DNA of 6,921 nt from JBOFHT01 sp051649785. Lineage in GTDB: Archaea > Methanobacteriota > Methanobacteria > Methanobacteriales > Methanobacteriaceae. The stretch covers positions 1-6,921 of the forward strand of contig JBOFHT010000027.1 of the NCBI GenBank assembly GCA_051649785.1, in the 5' to 3' direction. Of the stretch, positions 1 to 5,171 are shown one piece after another. Positions within the stretch are counted from its first letter, which is position 1. Each line of letters starts with the position of its first letter. A program made the translations under genes and the position numbers. The notes under the pieces are model-generated. The model did not search any database, was not told the DNA's origin, and saw nothing but the letters and a program-made list of their open reading frames with translations.

Positions 1-136
1 ATTTATAGTCAAAAATATTTTTTTCAAAAAGAAATTTCCTTAATTTGCTAAGCCAAAGCATTTTAAGTTGTTTTAATTTTTGAAATAGCGGATTTTGATA
101 TAAACTAGTGCAAAAATATAGGGTTTCTACAGAGCC
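1..136. mobile_element. Possible end of an insertion sequence (partial)
   Basis: Read on the minus strand from 136, the sequence begins GGCTCTGTAGAAACCC. This resembles the terminal inverted repeats of several IS families that start GGCTCTGT or GGCTCTTT. Its local composition differs from the T-rich repeat that begins just beyond it at 139. No transposase can be identified. A short plus-strand frame (about 2-43, ending in TAA) and an open minus-strand frame running off the left edge are both too short to judge. The opposite terminus and any target-site duplication would lie outside the window. This is a resemblance only and could be ordinary intergenic DNA. Confidence 0.25.
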
Positions 137-138
137 AA

Positions 139-330
139 ATTTTCATTATTTTTTCATTATAAATGTTTTACTTTTATTTTCAATTTATTTTCTTTTAGTT
201 TAATCTTATTTTATTTTTAATATCTTTTCAATATTTTCATTATTTTTCATTATAAATGCTTTACTTTTATTTTCAATTTATTTTCTTTTAGTTTAATCTT
301 ATTTTATTTTTAATATCTTTTCAATATTTT
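139..330. repeat. Tandem duplication, 93-94 bp unit, two copies
   Basis: Copy 1 is about 139-237 and copy 2 about 233-330. They are nearly identical: one differs by a T in a T-run, and there is a T/C change in AAATGTTTTAC versus AAATGCTTTAC. A degenerate third start (TTTTCATTATAATGCT) follows at about 337-352. The unit is T-rich on the plus strand, with no ORF and no spacer structure. The near identity suggests a recent duplication, possibly by slippage or unequal exchange. The repeated T-runs could end transcription arriving from the left, but no defined hairpin is seen. Confidence 0.85.
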
Positions 331-623
331 TTTAAATTTTCATTATAATGCTGATTTCAAAAATTATATTTCCTATTTTTATATAGTTTAATAAGCTCAG
401 GGCAATATTGCTTTTTATTTTTAGTAAGATATATATAATATTATTAATACATTATTCTTATAAAAATACTAATATTTTTGATTCCAATAATTCTAGTATT
501 AATGCTAACTTATTCTGTACTAAATTTAATAAATTATATGTAATAATTTACTTTGAAATAATTAAATTATTAATTAAAATTATATTAGTTCTTAAAGCTA
601 ATTTAACTCACATTGTGGTTATT
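331..623 (+). other. A+T-rich intergenic leader upstream of GGGP synthase
   Basis: No independent gene is seen here. The GGGP synthase frame stays open upstream from 387, and a TTG at 408 would add 72 residues. That extension is composed almost only of I, L, K, N, Y, F and S, as expected from A+T-rich non-coding DNA, and has no counterpart in the family. It holds a TATA-like element at 377-386 and a 10-bp palindrome GCAATATTGC at 402-411, close to where transcription from that element would begin. Other TATA-like stretches (about 427-438 and 577-587) could give a shorter leader. Confidence 0.5.
377..386 (+). promoter_or_regulatory. Candidate TATA box for the GGGP synthase transcript
   Basis: TTTTATATAG matches the archaeal TATA consensus (TTTAWATA-like). 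Initiation about 25 bp downstream would fall within or beside the palindrome GCAATATTGC at 402-411 and give a leader of about 210 nt. In DNA this A+T-rich, chance matches are frequent, and AAAATTATATTAG at about 577-587 is an alternative with a much shorter leader. Confidence 0.3.
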
Positions 624-1370
624 ATGAAAGTCGAAAACTATATTAAAGATATATTAAAAACTCGTAAAGTTCACTTAACTCTAATTGATCCGGATGAACA
701 AAGTCCAGATGAAGCTGTTGAAATAGCTAAAGCAGCTATTCGTGGTGGAACTGATGGGATAATGTTAGGAGGTTCAACAGTTGATGGCAATGATGTTGAT
801 AATACTGCTAAGGCTTTAAATCAAAGTATTGATGTGCCTATAATTATTTTCCCTGGAAATACTAGTAATGTTTCTAGATATGCTGATGCAATATTCTTTA
901 TGAGCTACTTAAATTCTAATAATCCTTACTGGATTCTTGGTGCTCAAGCACTTGCTGCACCTCTTGTTAAGAAATCTCAAATTGAAGCTATTCCTATGGG
1001 ATATATGGTTGTTGAACCTGGTGGAACTGTGGGATGGATTGGTGATGCAAAATTAGTTCCTAAAAACAAGCCTAAAATTCCCGCTGCTTATGCAATGGCT
1101 GCAGAATTATTAGGTATGAGATATTTTTATCTTGAAGCAGGTTCTGGTGCTGATGAACCAATTAATTCTAAAATGATAGCTTATGCAAAACAAGCAACAG
1201 ATGATATGGTTTTAGTTGTTGGTGGGGGAATTCGTGACACTACTGCAGGATTTACTGCAGCTAAAGCGGGAGCCGATGTTATTGTTACAGGAACAATTGT
1301 TGAAGAAACAGATGATGTTGAAGCTAAGATTAAAGAAATTGTTACTGGTGTTTTAAAAGCATCTGAATAA
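624..1370 (+). CDS. Geranylgeranylglyceryl phosphate synthase (GGGPS)
   Basis: The product is 248 residues, normal for the archaeal GGGPS/PcrB family of TIM barrels. The enzyme joins geranylgeranyl diphosphate to sn-glycerol-1-phosphate, forming the first ether bond of archaeal membrane lipids, in a Mg2+-dependent reaction. Visible family signatures are HLTLIDPDE (residues 17-25, with metal-binding Asp22), GGS at 49-51, YLEAGSGA at 169-176, VVGGGIR at 198-204 and VTGTIVEE at 221-228. The last three build the phosphate and glycerol-phosphate site, and all look intact. The start is the ATG at 624, placed so that the protein begins just before the first barrel strand. The frame is open further upstream, but that extension is low-complexity and unlike the family. 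The SD is poor (GGTTAT lies only one base from the ATG), so initiation may be weak or leader-dependent. It ends in TAA, 36 bp before the next proposed start. The family is certain; the start is fairly sure. Confidence 0.95.
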   Translation: MKVENYIKDILKTRKVHLTLIDPDEQSPDEAVEIAKAAIRGGTDGIMLGGSTVDGNDVDNTAKALNQSIDVPIIIFPGNTSNVSRYADAIFFMSYLNSNNPYWILGAQALAAPLVKKSQIEAIPMGYMVVEPGGTVGWIGDAKLVPKNKPKIPAAYAMAAELLGMRYFYLEAGSGADEPINSKMIAYAKQATDDMVLVVGGGIRDTTAGFTAAKAGADVIVTGTIVEETDDVEAKIKEIVTGVLKASE

Positions 1371-1393
1371 ATAAATTTTAGAATAATATAATT

Positions 1394-1399
1394 GGAGAG
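1394..1399 (+). promoter_or_regulatory. Shine-Dalgarno site that decides the start of the small gene
   Basis: GGAGAG contains a perfect GGAG core. It lies inside the reading frame just after the TTG at 1392, so it cannot serve that TTG. Aligned with the anti-SD as in the neighbouring genes, it points to a start near 1407-1410, where the in-frame codons are ATT and ATA. Confidence 0.5.
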
Positions 1400-1406
1400 A
1401 TTTTTA

Positions 1407-1691
1407 ATTATAGAAGATCCCAATTCGAGATTAATTAGAATATCCATTTTTGCAGCTATAATCGTTATTTCTATTATTGTTATGAGTAATGGTATGTATG
1501 CTGCTGATATTTCTAAAATTGAGATTAAAAAAATCCAAAAAAATGATATAAAAAATAAATTTAAAGTCCTTAAATCAAAGAATTATTATAAAGTATGGCC
1601 TAAGTATATTGCTATATCTACAAAAATTGTTAAATCCATATCCAAATGTAGTTGTGGGGCTTGTGCTAAATATAATTGTTTAATTATTTAA
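1407..1691 (+). CDS. Small membrane-anchored or secreted basic protein with Cys-cluster tail, function unknown
   Basis: I do not recognise this family. From an ATT start at 1407 the product is 94 residues; from the TTG at 1392 it would be 99. A short charged N-terminus with Arg8 and Arg11 precedes a hydrophobic helix (about residues 10-27), followed by SNGMYAAD. That pattern suits a signal peptide or a single membrane anchor with the rest outside the cell. The remainder is very lysine-rich. It ends in a cysteine cluster, C81-x-C83-x2-C86-x4-C91, which might bind a metal or form disulfides. The in-frame candidates near the SD at 1394-1399 are non-canonical (ATT 1407, ATA 1410), while the conventional TTG has no SD upstream. 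It lies 36 bp after GGGPS, probably on the same transcript, and ends in TAA. Signal-helix architecture and the ordered Cys pattern favour a real gene, but no function can be assigned. Confidence 0.6.
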   Translation: MIEDPNSRLIRISIFAAIIVISIIVMSNGMYAADISKIEIKKIQKNDIKNKFKVLKSKNYYKVWPKYIAISTKIVKSISKCSCGACAKYNCLII

Positions 1692-1696
1692 TTTTC

Positions 1697-1742
1697 AATT
1701 AGTTATTGTTTAAATATCTATTTAATAATTAGTTATTGTTTA
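1697..1742 (+). repeat. 16-bp direct repeat flanking the nurA TATA element
   Basis: AATTAGTTATTGTTTA occurs exactly at 1697-1712 and again at 1727-1742, 30 bp start to start (about three helical turns). The first copy overlaps the candidate TATA box and the second covers the predicted transcription start. This spacing is what a repressor or activator bound to one face of the helix would need. A local duplication is the simpler alternative. Confidence 0.7.
1709..1717 (+). promoter_or_regulatory. Candidate TATA box of nurA-herA
   Basis: TTTAAATAT matches the archaeal TATA consensus well. Initiation about 25 bp downstream (near 1735-1742) would give a leader of about 35 nt that includes the SD at 1764-1770. 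This would let nurA-herA be transcribed separately from the GGGPS gene and the small gene. Confidence 0.4.
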
Positions 1743-1763
1743 TTAATAGTTTATTATAGCTTA

Positions 1764-1770
1764 AGGTGAT
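1764..1770 (+). promoter_or_regulatory. Near-perfect Shine-Dalgarno site that sets the nurA start at ATT
   Basis: AGGTGAT is a 7-base match to the archaeal SD (GGAGGTGAT). It lies 5 bases before the ATT at 1776 and contains an in-frame TGA (1767-1769), so the frame cannot start earlier. The first conventional start, ATG 1851, is about 80 bases away with no SD of its own. Confidence 0.8.
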
Positions 1771-1775
1771 TATTT

Positions 1776-3206
1776 ATTTTAGATTCTTTATACGAAGTTG
1801 CTATTAGAAAAAAAGACTCAATTTCTCGTAGCATTGATGACTTAGAAAAAATGGACTTGGATGTTTCTAAATATTGGGAAGAATATGATATTACTAATTT
1901 TGAGGATATTAATGTCAATATAGCTGCGGGTGATGGTAGTTTAATGAAGAAGAACTTTCTAAAGTTTTGTTTTTATACTATTTCTGCTGAATCTTTAATA
2001 CTTACTTCCCGTAGTAGTAACAATAATAAAAATATTAATAATAATAACAATACGTATACTAGTATTAATACTAATAATAATTTTACTAATAATTCAAATA
2101 ATCTAATTAAAGTTGAAAATAGTGATTTAGACTTAATTCACTATCACCACTTCTTGAATGATAGAATTCGAACTTATATGGGTATTTTTGAAGTTAAAAA
2201 TGCCGTTGTTTCAATTAATAACTACGATGTTGATTATTATTTAATTGATGGGTCAATTATGGGGGATATTGTACGCCCTCATCCTCTTGAAAACAAACTT
2301 TCTAATAATATTAAAAATAGAATTATTAATGAAATTGTGCCTAAATTAAAAAATAAGCTAAATATTAGTTTAAATAATTACAATAATACTGCTAATATTA
2401 ATAATAGCACTAATGTTGACAATACTAATAATTCTAACAATAATACGGCTAATATTAATAATAGCACTAATGTTGACAATACTAATAATTCTAACAATAA
2501 TACTGCTAATAATGACAATATTAATACCCCTATTAATAATATTGGAATTATCTCTAAGAATTTTGAAGAATTAGTTAATAATATTGTTTCTAACAAATTT
2601 AATAGTGATATTAATAATATTAATGATAATGACTATTATAATAATCTAATAGATAATCCTAATAAGAATCCTCTTGATTTTAGTGAAGATAATCGAGGAT
2701 TTCATAAATTTAATAATGCTATGATTTTTCTTGAAAGTTTGGAATACTTAATTTCTATTAAATCTCTTCTAGAGAATAATAAGAAAATAGTAGCTATTTC
2801 TAAAACATCTACTGCTAATGACTATTTTAATTACAAAATTCCAGATATGTCATTATTTAATATAAATTCAAAATATGAAGGTTATTCTAAGCCTATTTAC
2901 CGTGATATTTCTAAGATAATGAAACATGACTTTATTATTGAAAATAGCTTTTTTAGGAATTTAAAGTTTACAATCTTTTATCTTCGTTTAGAAAATTATA
3001 AAAATATTCTAAAAGTTGAACTCCCTTATAAAGCTAATGAAGAAGAAATATTAGAAATTATTAAAGTTTTAAAGCGTGATGCTGTTGATGGTTATCCTTA
3101 CCTTCTTAAAAAAACTCATAATGATGTTGAAATTAAAAGAAAAGACATTGAATCTTTGTCAAATATTGTAGGATTAGTTGAAAGAACTGGCAGGGACTTT
3201 TTGTAG
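1776..3206 (+). CDS. nurA: NurA 5'-3' nuclease, partner of HerA
   Basis: NurA is the Mn2+-dependent nuclease that sits on the HerA hexamer and degrades the 5' strand during end resection. From the proposed ATT start the product is 476 residues, well above the roughly 340 of Sulfolobus NurA. The excess is mostly asparagine-rich inserts (about residues 82-109 and 198-255, more loosely to 290). Core motifs are present: AAGDGS with Asp53, LIDGS with Asp159 (the second metal-binding Asp), a possible acidic residue at Glu139, VAISKTS at 339-345, PDMSLF at 356-361, and GYPYLLKKTHND with Tyr440/Tyr442 and His448 near the C-terminus. Starting at ATG 1851 would remove a plausible amphipathic helix beginning LDSLYEVAIRKKDSISRSID, seen only with the ATT start. 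It ends in TAG and shares its frame with herA. The family is confident; the ATT start is inferred from the SD and the coding-like N-terminus. Confidence 0.92.
   Translation: MLDSLYEVAIRKKDSISRSIDDLEKMDLDVSKYWEEYDITNFEDINVNIAAGDGSLMKKNFLKFCFYTISAESLILTSRSSNNNKNINNNNNTYTSINTNNNFTNNSNNLIKVENSDLDLIHYHHFLNDRIRTYMGIFEVKNAVVSINNYDVDYYLIDGSIMGDIVRPHPLENKLSNNIKNRIINEIVPKLKNKLNISLNNYNNTANINNSTNVDNTNNSNNNTANINNSTNVDNTNNSNNNTANNDNINTPINNIGIISKNFEELVNNIVSNKFNSDINNINDNDYYNNLIDNPNKNPLDFSEDNRGFHKFNNAMIFLESLEYLISIKSLLENNKKIVAISKTSTANDYFNYKIPDMSLFNINSKYEGYSKPIYRDISKIMKHDFIIENSFFRNLKFTIFYLRLENYKNILKVELPYKANEEEILEIIKVLKRDAVDGYPYLLKKTHNDVEIKRKDIESLSNIVGLVERTGRDFL
2019..2102 (+). repeat. Asn-rich low-complexity insert in NurA (first)
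   Basis: Residues 82-109 are mostly Asn with Thr, Ser, Ile and Tyr, encoded by AAT/AAC runs. The insert falls between the segment with Asp53 and the next conserved stretch (IHYHHFLNDRIRTYMGIFE), so it probably forms a disordered loop on the folded nuclease. No exact unit repeats here. Confidence 0.75.
2382..2510 (+). repeat. 57-bp in-frame tandem repeat in nurA, 2.3 copies
   Basis: The unit encodes the 19 residues NNTANINNSTNVDNTNNSN. Copy 1 is 2382-2438, copy 2 is 2439-2495 (differing by one silent change, ACT to ACG), and a partial third (NNTAN) is 2496-2510. Because 57 is a multiple of three, gain or loss of units changes length but not frame. Near identity at the DNA level suggests recent expansion. 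Confidence 0.9.
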
Positions 3207-3210
3207 TATT

Positions 3211-3226
3211 TGGCACTTAAATGCCA
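3211..3226 (+). other. Small hairpin just after the nurA stop
   Basis: TGGCA (3211-3215) and TGCCA (3222-3226) pair around a 6-base loop, starting 5 bases after the TAG. G+C-containing stems are rare in this DNA. No T-run follows, so it is not a clear terminator. It could pause RNA polymerase or ribosomes, protect an mRNA end, or be chance. Confidence 0.35.
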
Positions 3227-3362
3227 TAATAATAAAAATACTTATAATATCTATAATAATTATAACTATAATAATCATAATATCCATAATAATTGTAATA
3301 ACTATAATAATCATAATTACAATATTCATAGTCATTATAACTATAATAATATAATAAATATT
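3227..3362 (+). repeat. Imperfect 36-39 bp repeats (Asn/Tyr/His codons) between nurA and herA
   Basis: The TAACTATAATAATCATAAT core occurs at 3263-3281 and 3299-3317, and recurs in shortened form at 3338-3351. The longer word TTATAACTATAATAA is exact at 3260-3274 and 3335-3349, and again upstream of mre11 at 5064-5078. In the herA frame the region reads as Asn, Tyr and His codons without a stop. A TTG at 3210 could in principle start a 57-residue HerA extension, but it lacks a well-spaced SD. Confidence 0.65.
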
Positions 3363-3368
3363 AATTTT

Positions 3369-3372
3369 GAGG
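3369..3372 (+). promoter_or_regulatory. Shine-Dalgarno site that decides the herA start
   Basis: GAGG lies 8 bases before the ATG at 3381, the same anti-SD alignment as in neighbouring genes. This supports starting HerA at the HAS-barrel domain rather than at the TTG at 3210. Confidence 0.65.
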
Positions 3373-3380
3373 ATGAACTA

Positions 3381-4928
3381 ATGTTAGTTGGAACTGTAAT
3401 TGGGGAAACATCACTTATTGGAGTAAATTTCATTTCTAATTCACTTCCAAAAGTTGGTGAATATGTTATAATGGAATATGATGGGAAAACTATTATGGGG
3501 ATGATTGAATACCTTAGTCGTGTTAGCTTATCCATTAATGATGATATTAGTAGTGTAGAGATTATTGAGAAAATCAAAGCAATTAGTGGGAATGATTCCT
3601 ATGTTAAAGGCACTGTTAAAATTTTAGGCGATATCAATGATAATTTACGTATTCCTCCAAGCCCAGCTCCTCCTGGAACTAATATTCAACTGGCTTCTAA
3701 AGAAATTCTTAAAGAAATATTTCATAGCACAGGTCTTAAATTAGGTACACTTATATCTCAAAGTGATGTTAATCTTCGCCTAGACATTAATGCACTTGTT
3801 TCACGTCATCTAGCTATTTTGGCTATGACGGGTTCTGGTAAATCTAATACTGTTTCTATTATTGTTGATGGCCTCTTAAAAGAAAATGGTTGTGTATTAA
3901 TATTTGATATGCATTCTGAATATGTTTCTAATAGATTTGAAAATGGGGACGTAAATATCATTAAAGCTGAAATTAATCCTAATTACATGTCATTCTCTGA
4001 ATTAAAGGAACTTATTAGTATTAAGGGAAATGCTATTTTACAGGAACGTTACTTTAGAAAAGCTTATGAATCTGCTAAAAATGCAGTGAAATTAGGTGGG
4101 AATAGCGAGCAGGAATTTCTTGAAATTATGGAACAATACCTTGAAAGGAAAACTAATGATGAAGAAATTGATGCTAAAAATAAAAAACCAATTTTTGATG
4201 TTTTAAATAAAATTGATGATTTAAAACGTCGCTATAGTTCTATATTAAATCTTAATGCTATAAATATATTATCTAAAATCCAATTAGGTCAAGTTAATAT
4301 TGTTGATTTAGGTCAAAGTGATGACTTAGCTTCAGAAGTAATTGTTAGTCATATTTTACGCCTTTCACTTAAAGAAAGAAAAGACTATGTTAAAAGCCAA
4401 GGTAGTAGTTCTATTAATAATGCTAATATTAATATTAGCTCTAATAATAAGCTTAAGTTCCCAGTATTTTATGTTCTTGAAGAAGCCCATATTCTTGCAC
4501 CACAAGGCAGGGATACTAGATCTAAGTATTGGATTCGTAGAATTGCACGTGAAGGGAGAAAATTTGGTCTAGGATTATGTTTAGTAAGTCAAAGCCCTAA
4601 AACTGTTGATAGTGATGCACTTTCCCAAGCAAACAATATGATTATATTACGTTTAGTTTCTCCAAATGACCAACGTCATGTCCAAACTGCTAGTGAAAAC
4701 TTAAGTGAAGACCTTTTAAAACAACTTCCTTCTTTAAATATAGGTGAAGCTATTGTTTTAGGTTTAATGGTTAAAGTCCCAACTATGGTAAAAATTGATG
4801 AATTTAAAGGAACTTCAATTGGTGGGGATATTGATATTGTTAATGAATGGAAAAACCAGAAAAATGCAATAGAACAAGATTTAAAACGTCAAAAAAATGA
4901 ATATAGTGAATTAGGTGGGGATTATTAG
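3381..4928 (+). CDS. herA: HerA bipolar DNA translocase/helicase
   Basis: HerA is a hexameric FtsK/VirB4-related ATPase that pumps duplex DNA and feeds strands to NurA after Mre11-Rad50 has opened the end. The product is 515 residues, close to the usual 500. An N-terminal HAS-barrel (about 1-85, opening LVGTVIGETSLIGVNF) is followed by the RecA-like motor. Walker A is MTGSGKSNT at 149-157, and Walker B is VFYVLEEAH at 362-370 with Glu367/Glu368. Next come RRIAREGRK (386-394, likely with the arginine finger), LVSQSP at 401-406 and RLVSPNDQRHV at 424-434. A helical insertion lies between Walker A and B (about 200-300), as in the family, and a small Ser/Asn insert at about 341-356 precedes Walker B. 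All key residues are present. The start is ATG 3381 with SD GAGG; an upstream extension would be low-complexity only. It ends in TAG, with a second in-frame stop (TAA) at 4935. Confidence 0.96.
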   Translation: MLVGTVIGETSLIGVNFISNSLPKVGEYVIMEYDGKTIMGMIEYLSRVSLSINDDISSVEIIEKIKAISGNDSYVKGTVKILGDINDNLRIPPSPAPPGTNIQLASKEILKEIFHSTGLKLGTLISQSDVNLRLDINALVSRHLAILAMTGSGKSNTVSIIVDGLLKENGCVLIFDMHSEYVSNRFENGDVNIIKAEINPNYMSFSELKELISIKGNAILQERYFRKAYESAKNAVKLGGNSEQEFLEIMEQYLERKTNDEEIDAKNKKPIFDVLNKIDDLKRRYSSILNLNAINILSKIQLGQVNIVDLGQSDDLASEVIVSHILRLSLKERKDYVKSQGSSSINNANINISSNNKLKFPVFYVLEEAHILAPQGRDTRSKYWIRRIAREGRKFGLGLCLVSQSPKTVDSDALSQANNMIILRLVSPNDQRHVQTASENLSEDLLKQLPSLNIGEAIVLGLMVKVPTMVKIDEFKGTSIGGDIDIVNEWKNQKNAIEQDLKRQKNEYSELGGDY

Positions 4929-5122
4929 AATGGGTAATATTAAATTAATAAATATTATATATTATTAAGTATTATTATATTGTTTAAGGATAATAACAAT
5001 AATTTTAACAATAATAACTATAACAAGAACAAATAACAACAATAAAAATAAAAATTTCAGTAGTTATAACTATAATAAACAATAATAACAATATAATATT
5101 AACAATTATAATATTAAAGAAG

Positions 5123-5129
5123 ATATAAA
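5123..5129 (+). promoter_or_regulatory. Candidate TATA box of mre11-rad50
   Basis: ATATAAA is preceded by the purine-rich TAAAGAAG, a plausible BRE. Initiation about 25 bp downstream (near 5150) gives a short leader of about 20 nt carrying the SD. The gap after herA is consistent with a separate promoter for mre11-rad50. Confidence 0.4.
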
Positions 5130-5160
5130 TGAAACTTTTTATTAAATGTTATATGGGTTT

Positions 5161-5168
5161 AAGGGGAT
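5161..5168 (+). promoter_or_regulatory. mre11 Shine-Dalgarno site
   Basis: AAGGGGAT matches the SD with one G/T difference from AGGTGAT and lies 3 bases before the ATG. This fits the anti-SD alignment seen for herA and rad50 and fixes the mre11 start. Confidence 0.65.
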
Positions 5169-5171
5169 TTT

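Larger units (their letters stand above)
4929..5171 (+). other. Non-coding A+T-rich gap between herA and mre11
   Basis: This 243-bp gap holds no gene. It begins with A/T-only stretches (4940-4980), then AAT/AAC/TAT-rich sequence (about 4988-5110) resembling the asparagine codons of the neighbouring genes. Here it is broken by stops, so it is not a continuous frame. One short frame (about 4980-5037) reads LFKDNNNNFNNNNYNKNK before TAA and may be a relic of coding repeat or chance. The 15-mer TTATAACTATAATAA at 5064-5078 is shared with the herA leader. A candidate promoter occupies the right end. Confidence 0.6.

Noticed and set aside
402..411. Palindrome GCAATATTGC plus TTTTT as a terminator
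   Set aside because: The perfect 10-bp palindrome leaves no loop for a stable hairpin, and it lies just downstream of a TATA-like element, so an operator or chance is likelier.
408..623. TTG start giving a 320-residue GGGPS
   Set aside because: The 72 added residues are A+T-driven low-complexity sequence, and the protein already has full family length from ATG 624.
1181..1447. Minus-strand ORF of 88 residues opposite GGGPS
   Set aside because: It is a shadow of the conserved GGGPS C-terminus, with no recognisable domain or SD.
2382..2510. CRISPR-like array
   Set aside because: The repeats are directly adjacent with no unique spacers and lie in frame inside nurA; the 93-94 bp repeats at 139-330 also lack spacers.
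2378..2596. Minus-strand ORF of 72 residues rich in Leu, Val and Ile
   Set aside because: It is the antisense of the Asn-codon tandem repeat in nurA (ATT/ACT repeats read backwards); no SD or family.
3204..3206. TAG read as pyrrolysine to fuse NurA and HerA
   Set aside because: Methanobacteriales are not known to carry the pyl system, nothing in the window encodes it, and herA has its own SD and ATG.
3210..3380. TTG start giving a 572-residue HerA
   Set aside because: It lacks a properly spaced SD, whereas ATG 3381 has GAGG and begins exactly at the HAS-barrel domain. Kept only as a readthrough or ancestral-fusion question.
4342..4572. Plus-strand ORF of 76 residues within herA
   Set aside because: It overlaps the conserved HerA Walker B region in another frame; HerA is intact, so this is a shadow.
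4980..5037. Short frame LFKDNNNNFNNNNYNKNK in the herA-mre11 gap
   Set aside because: Under 20 codons, low complexity and flanked by stops; better explained as repeat-derived sequence.
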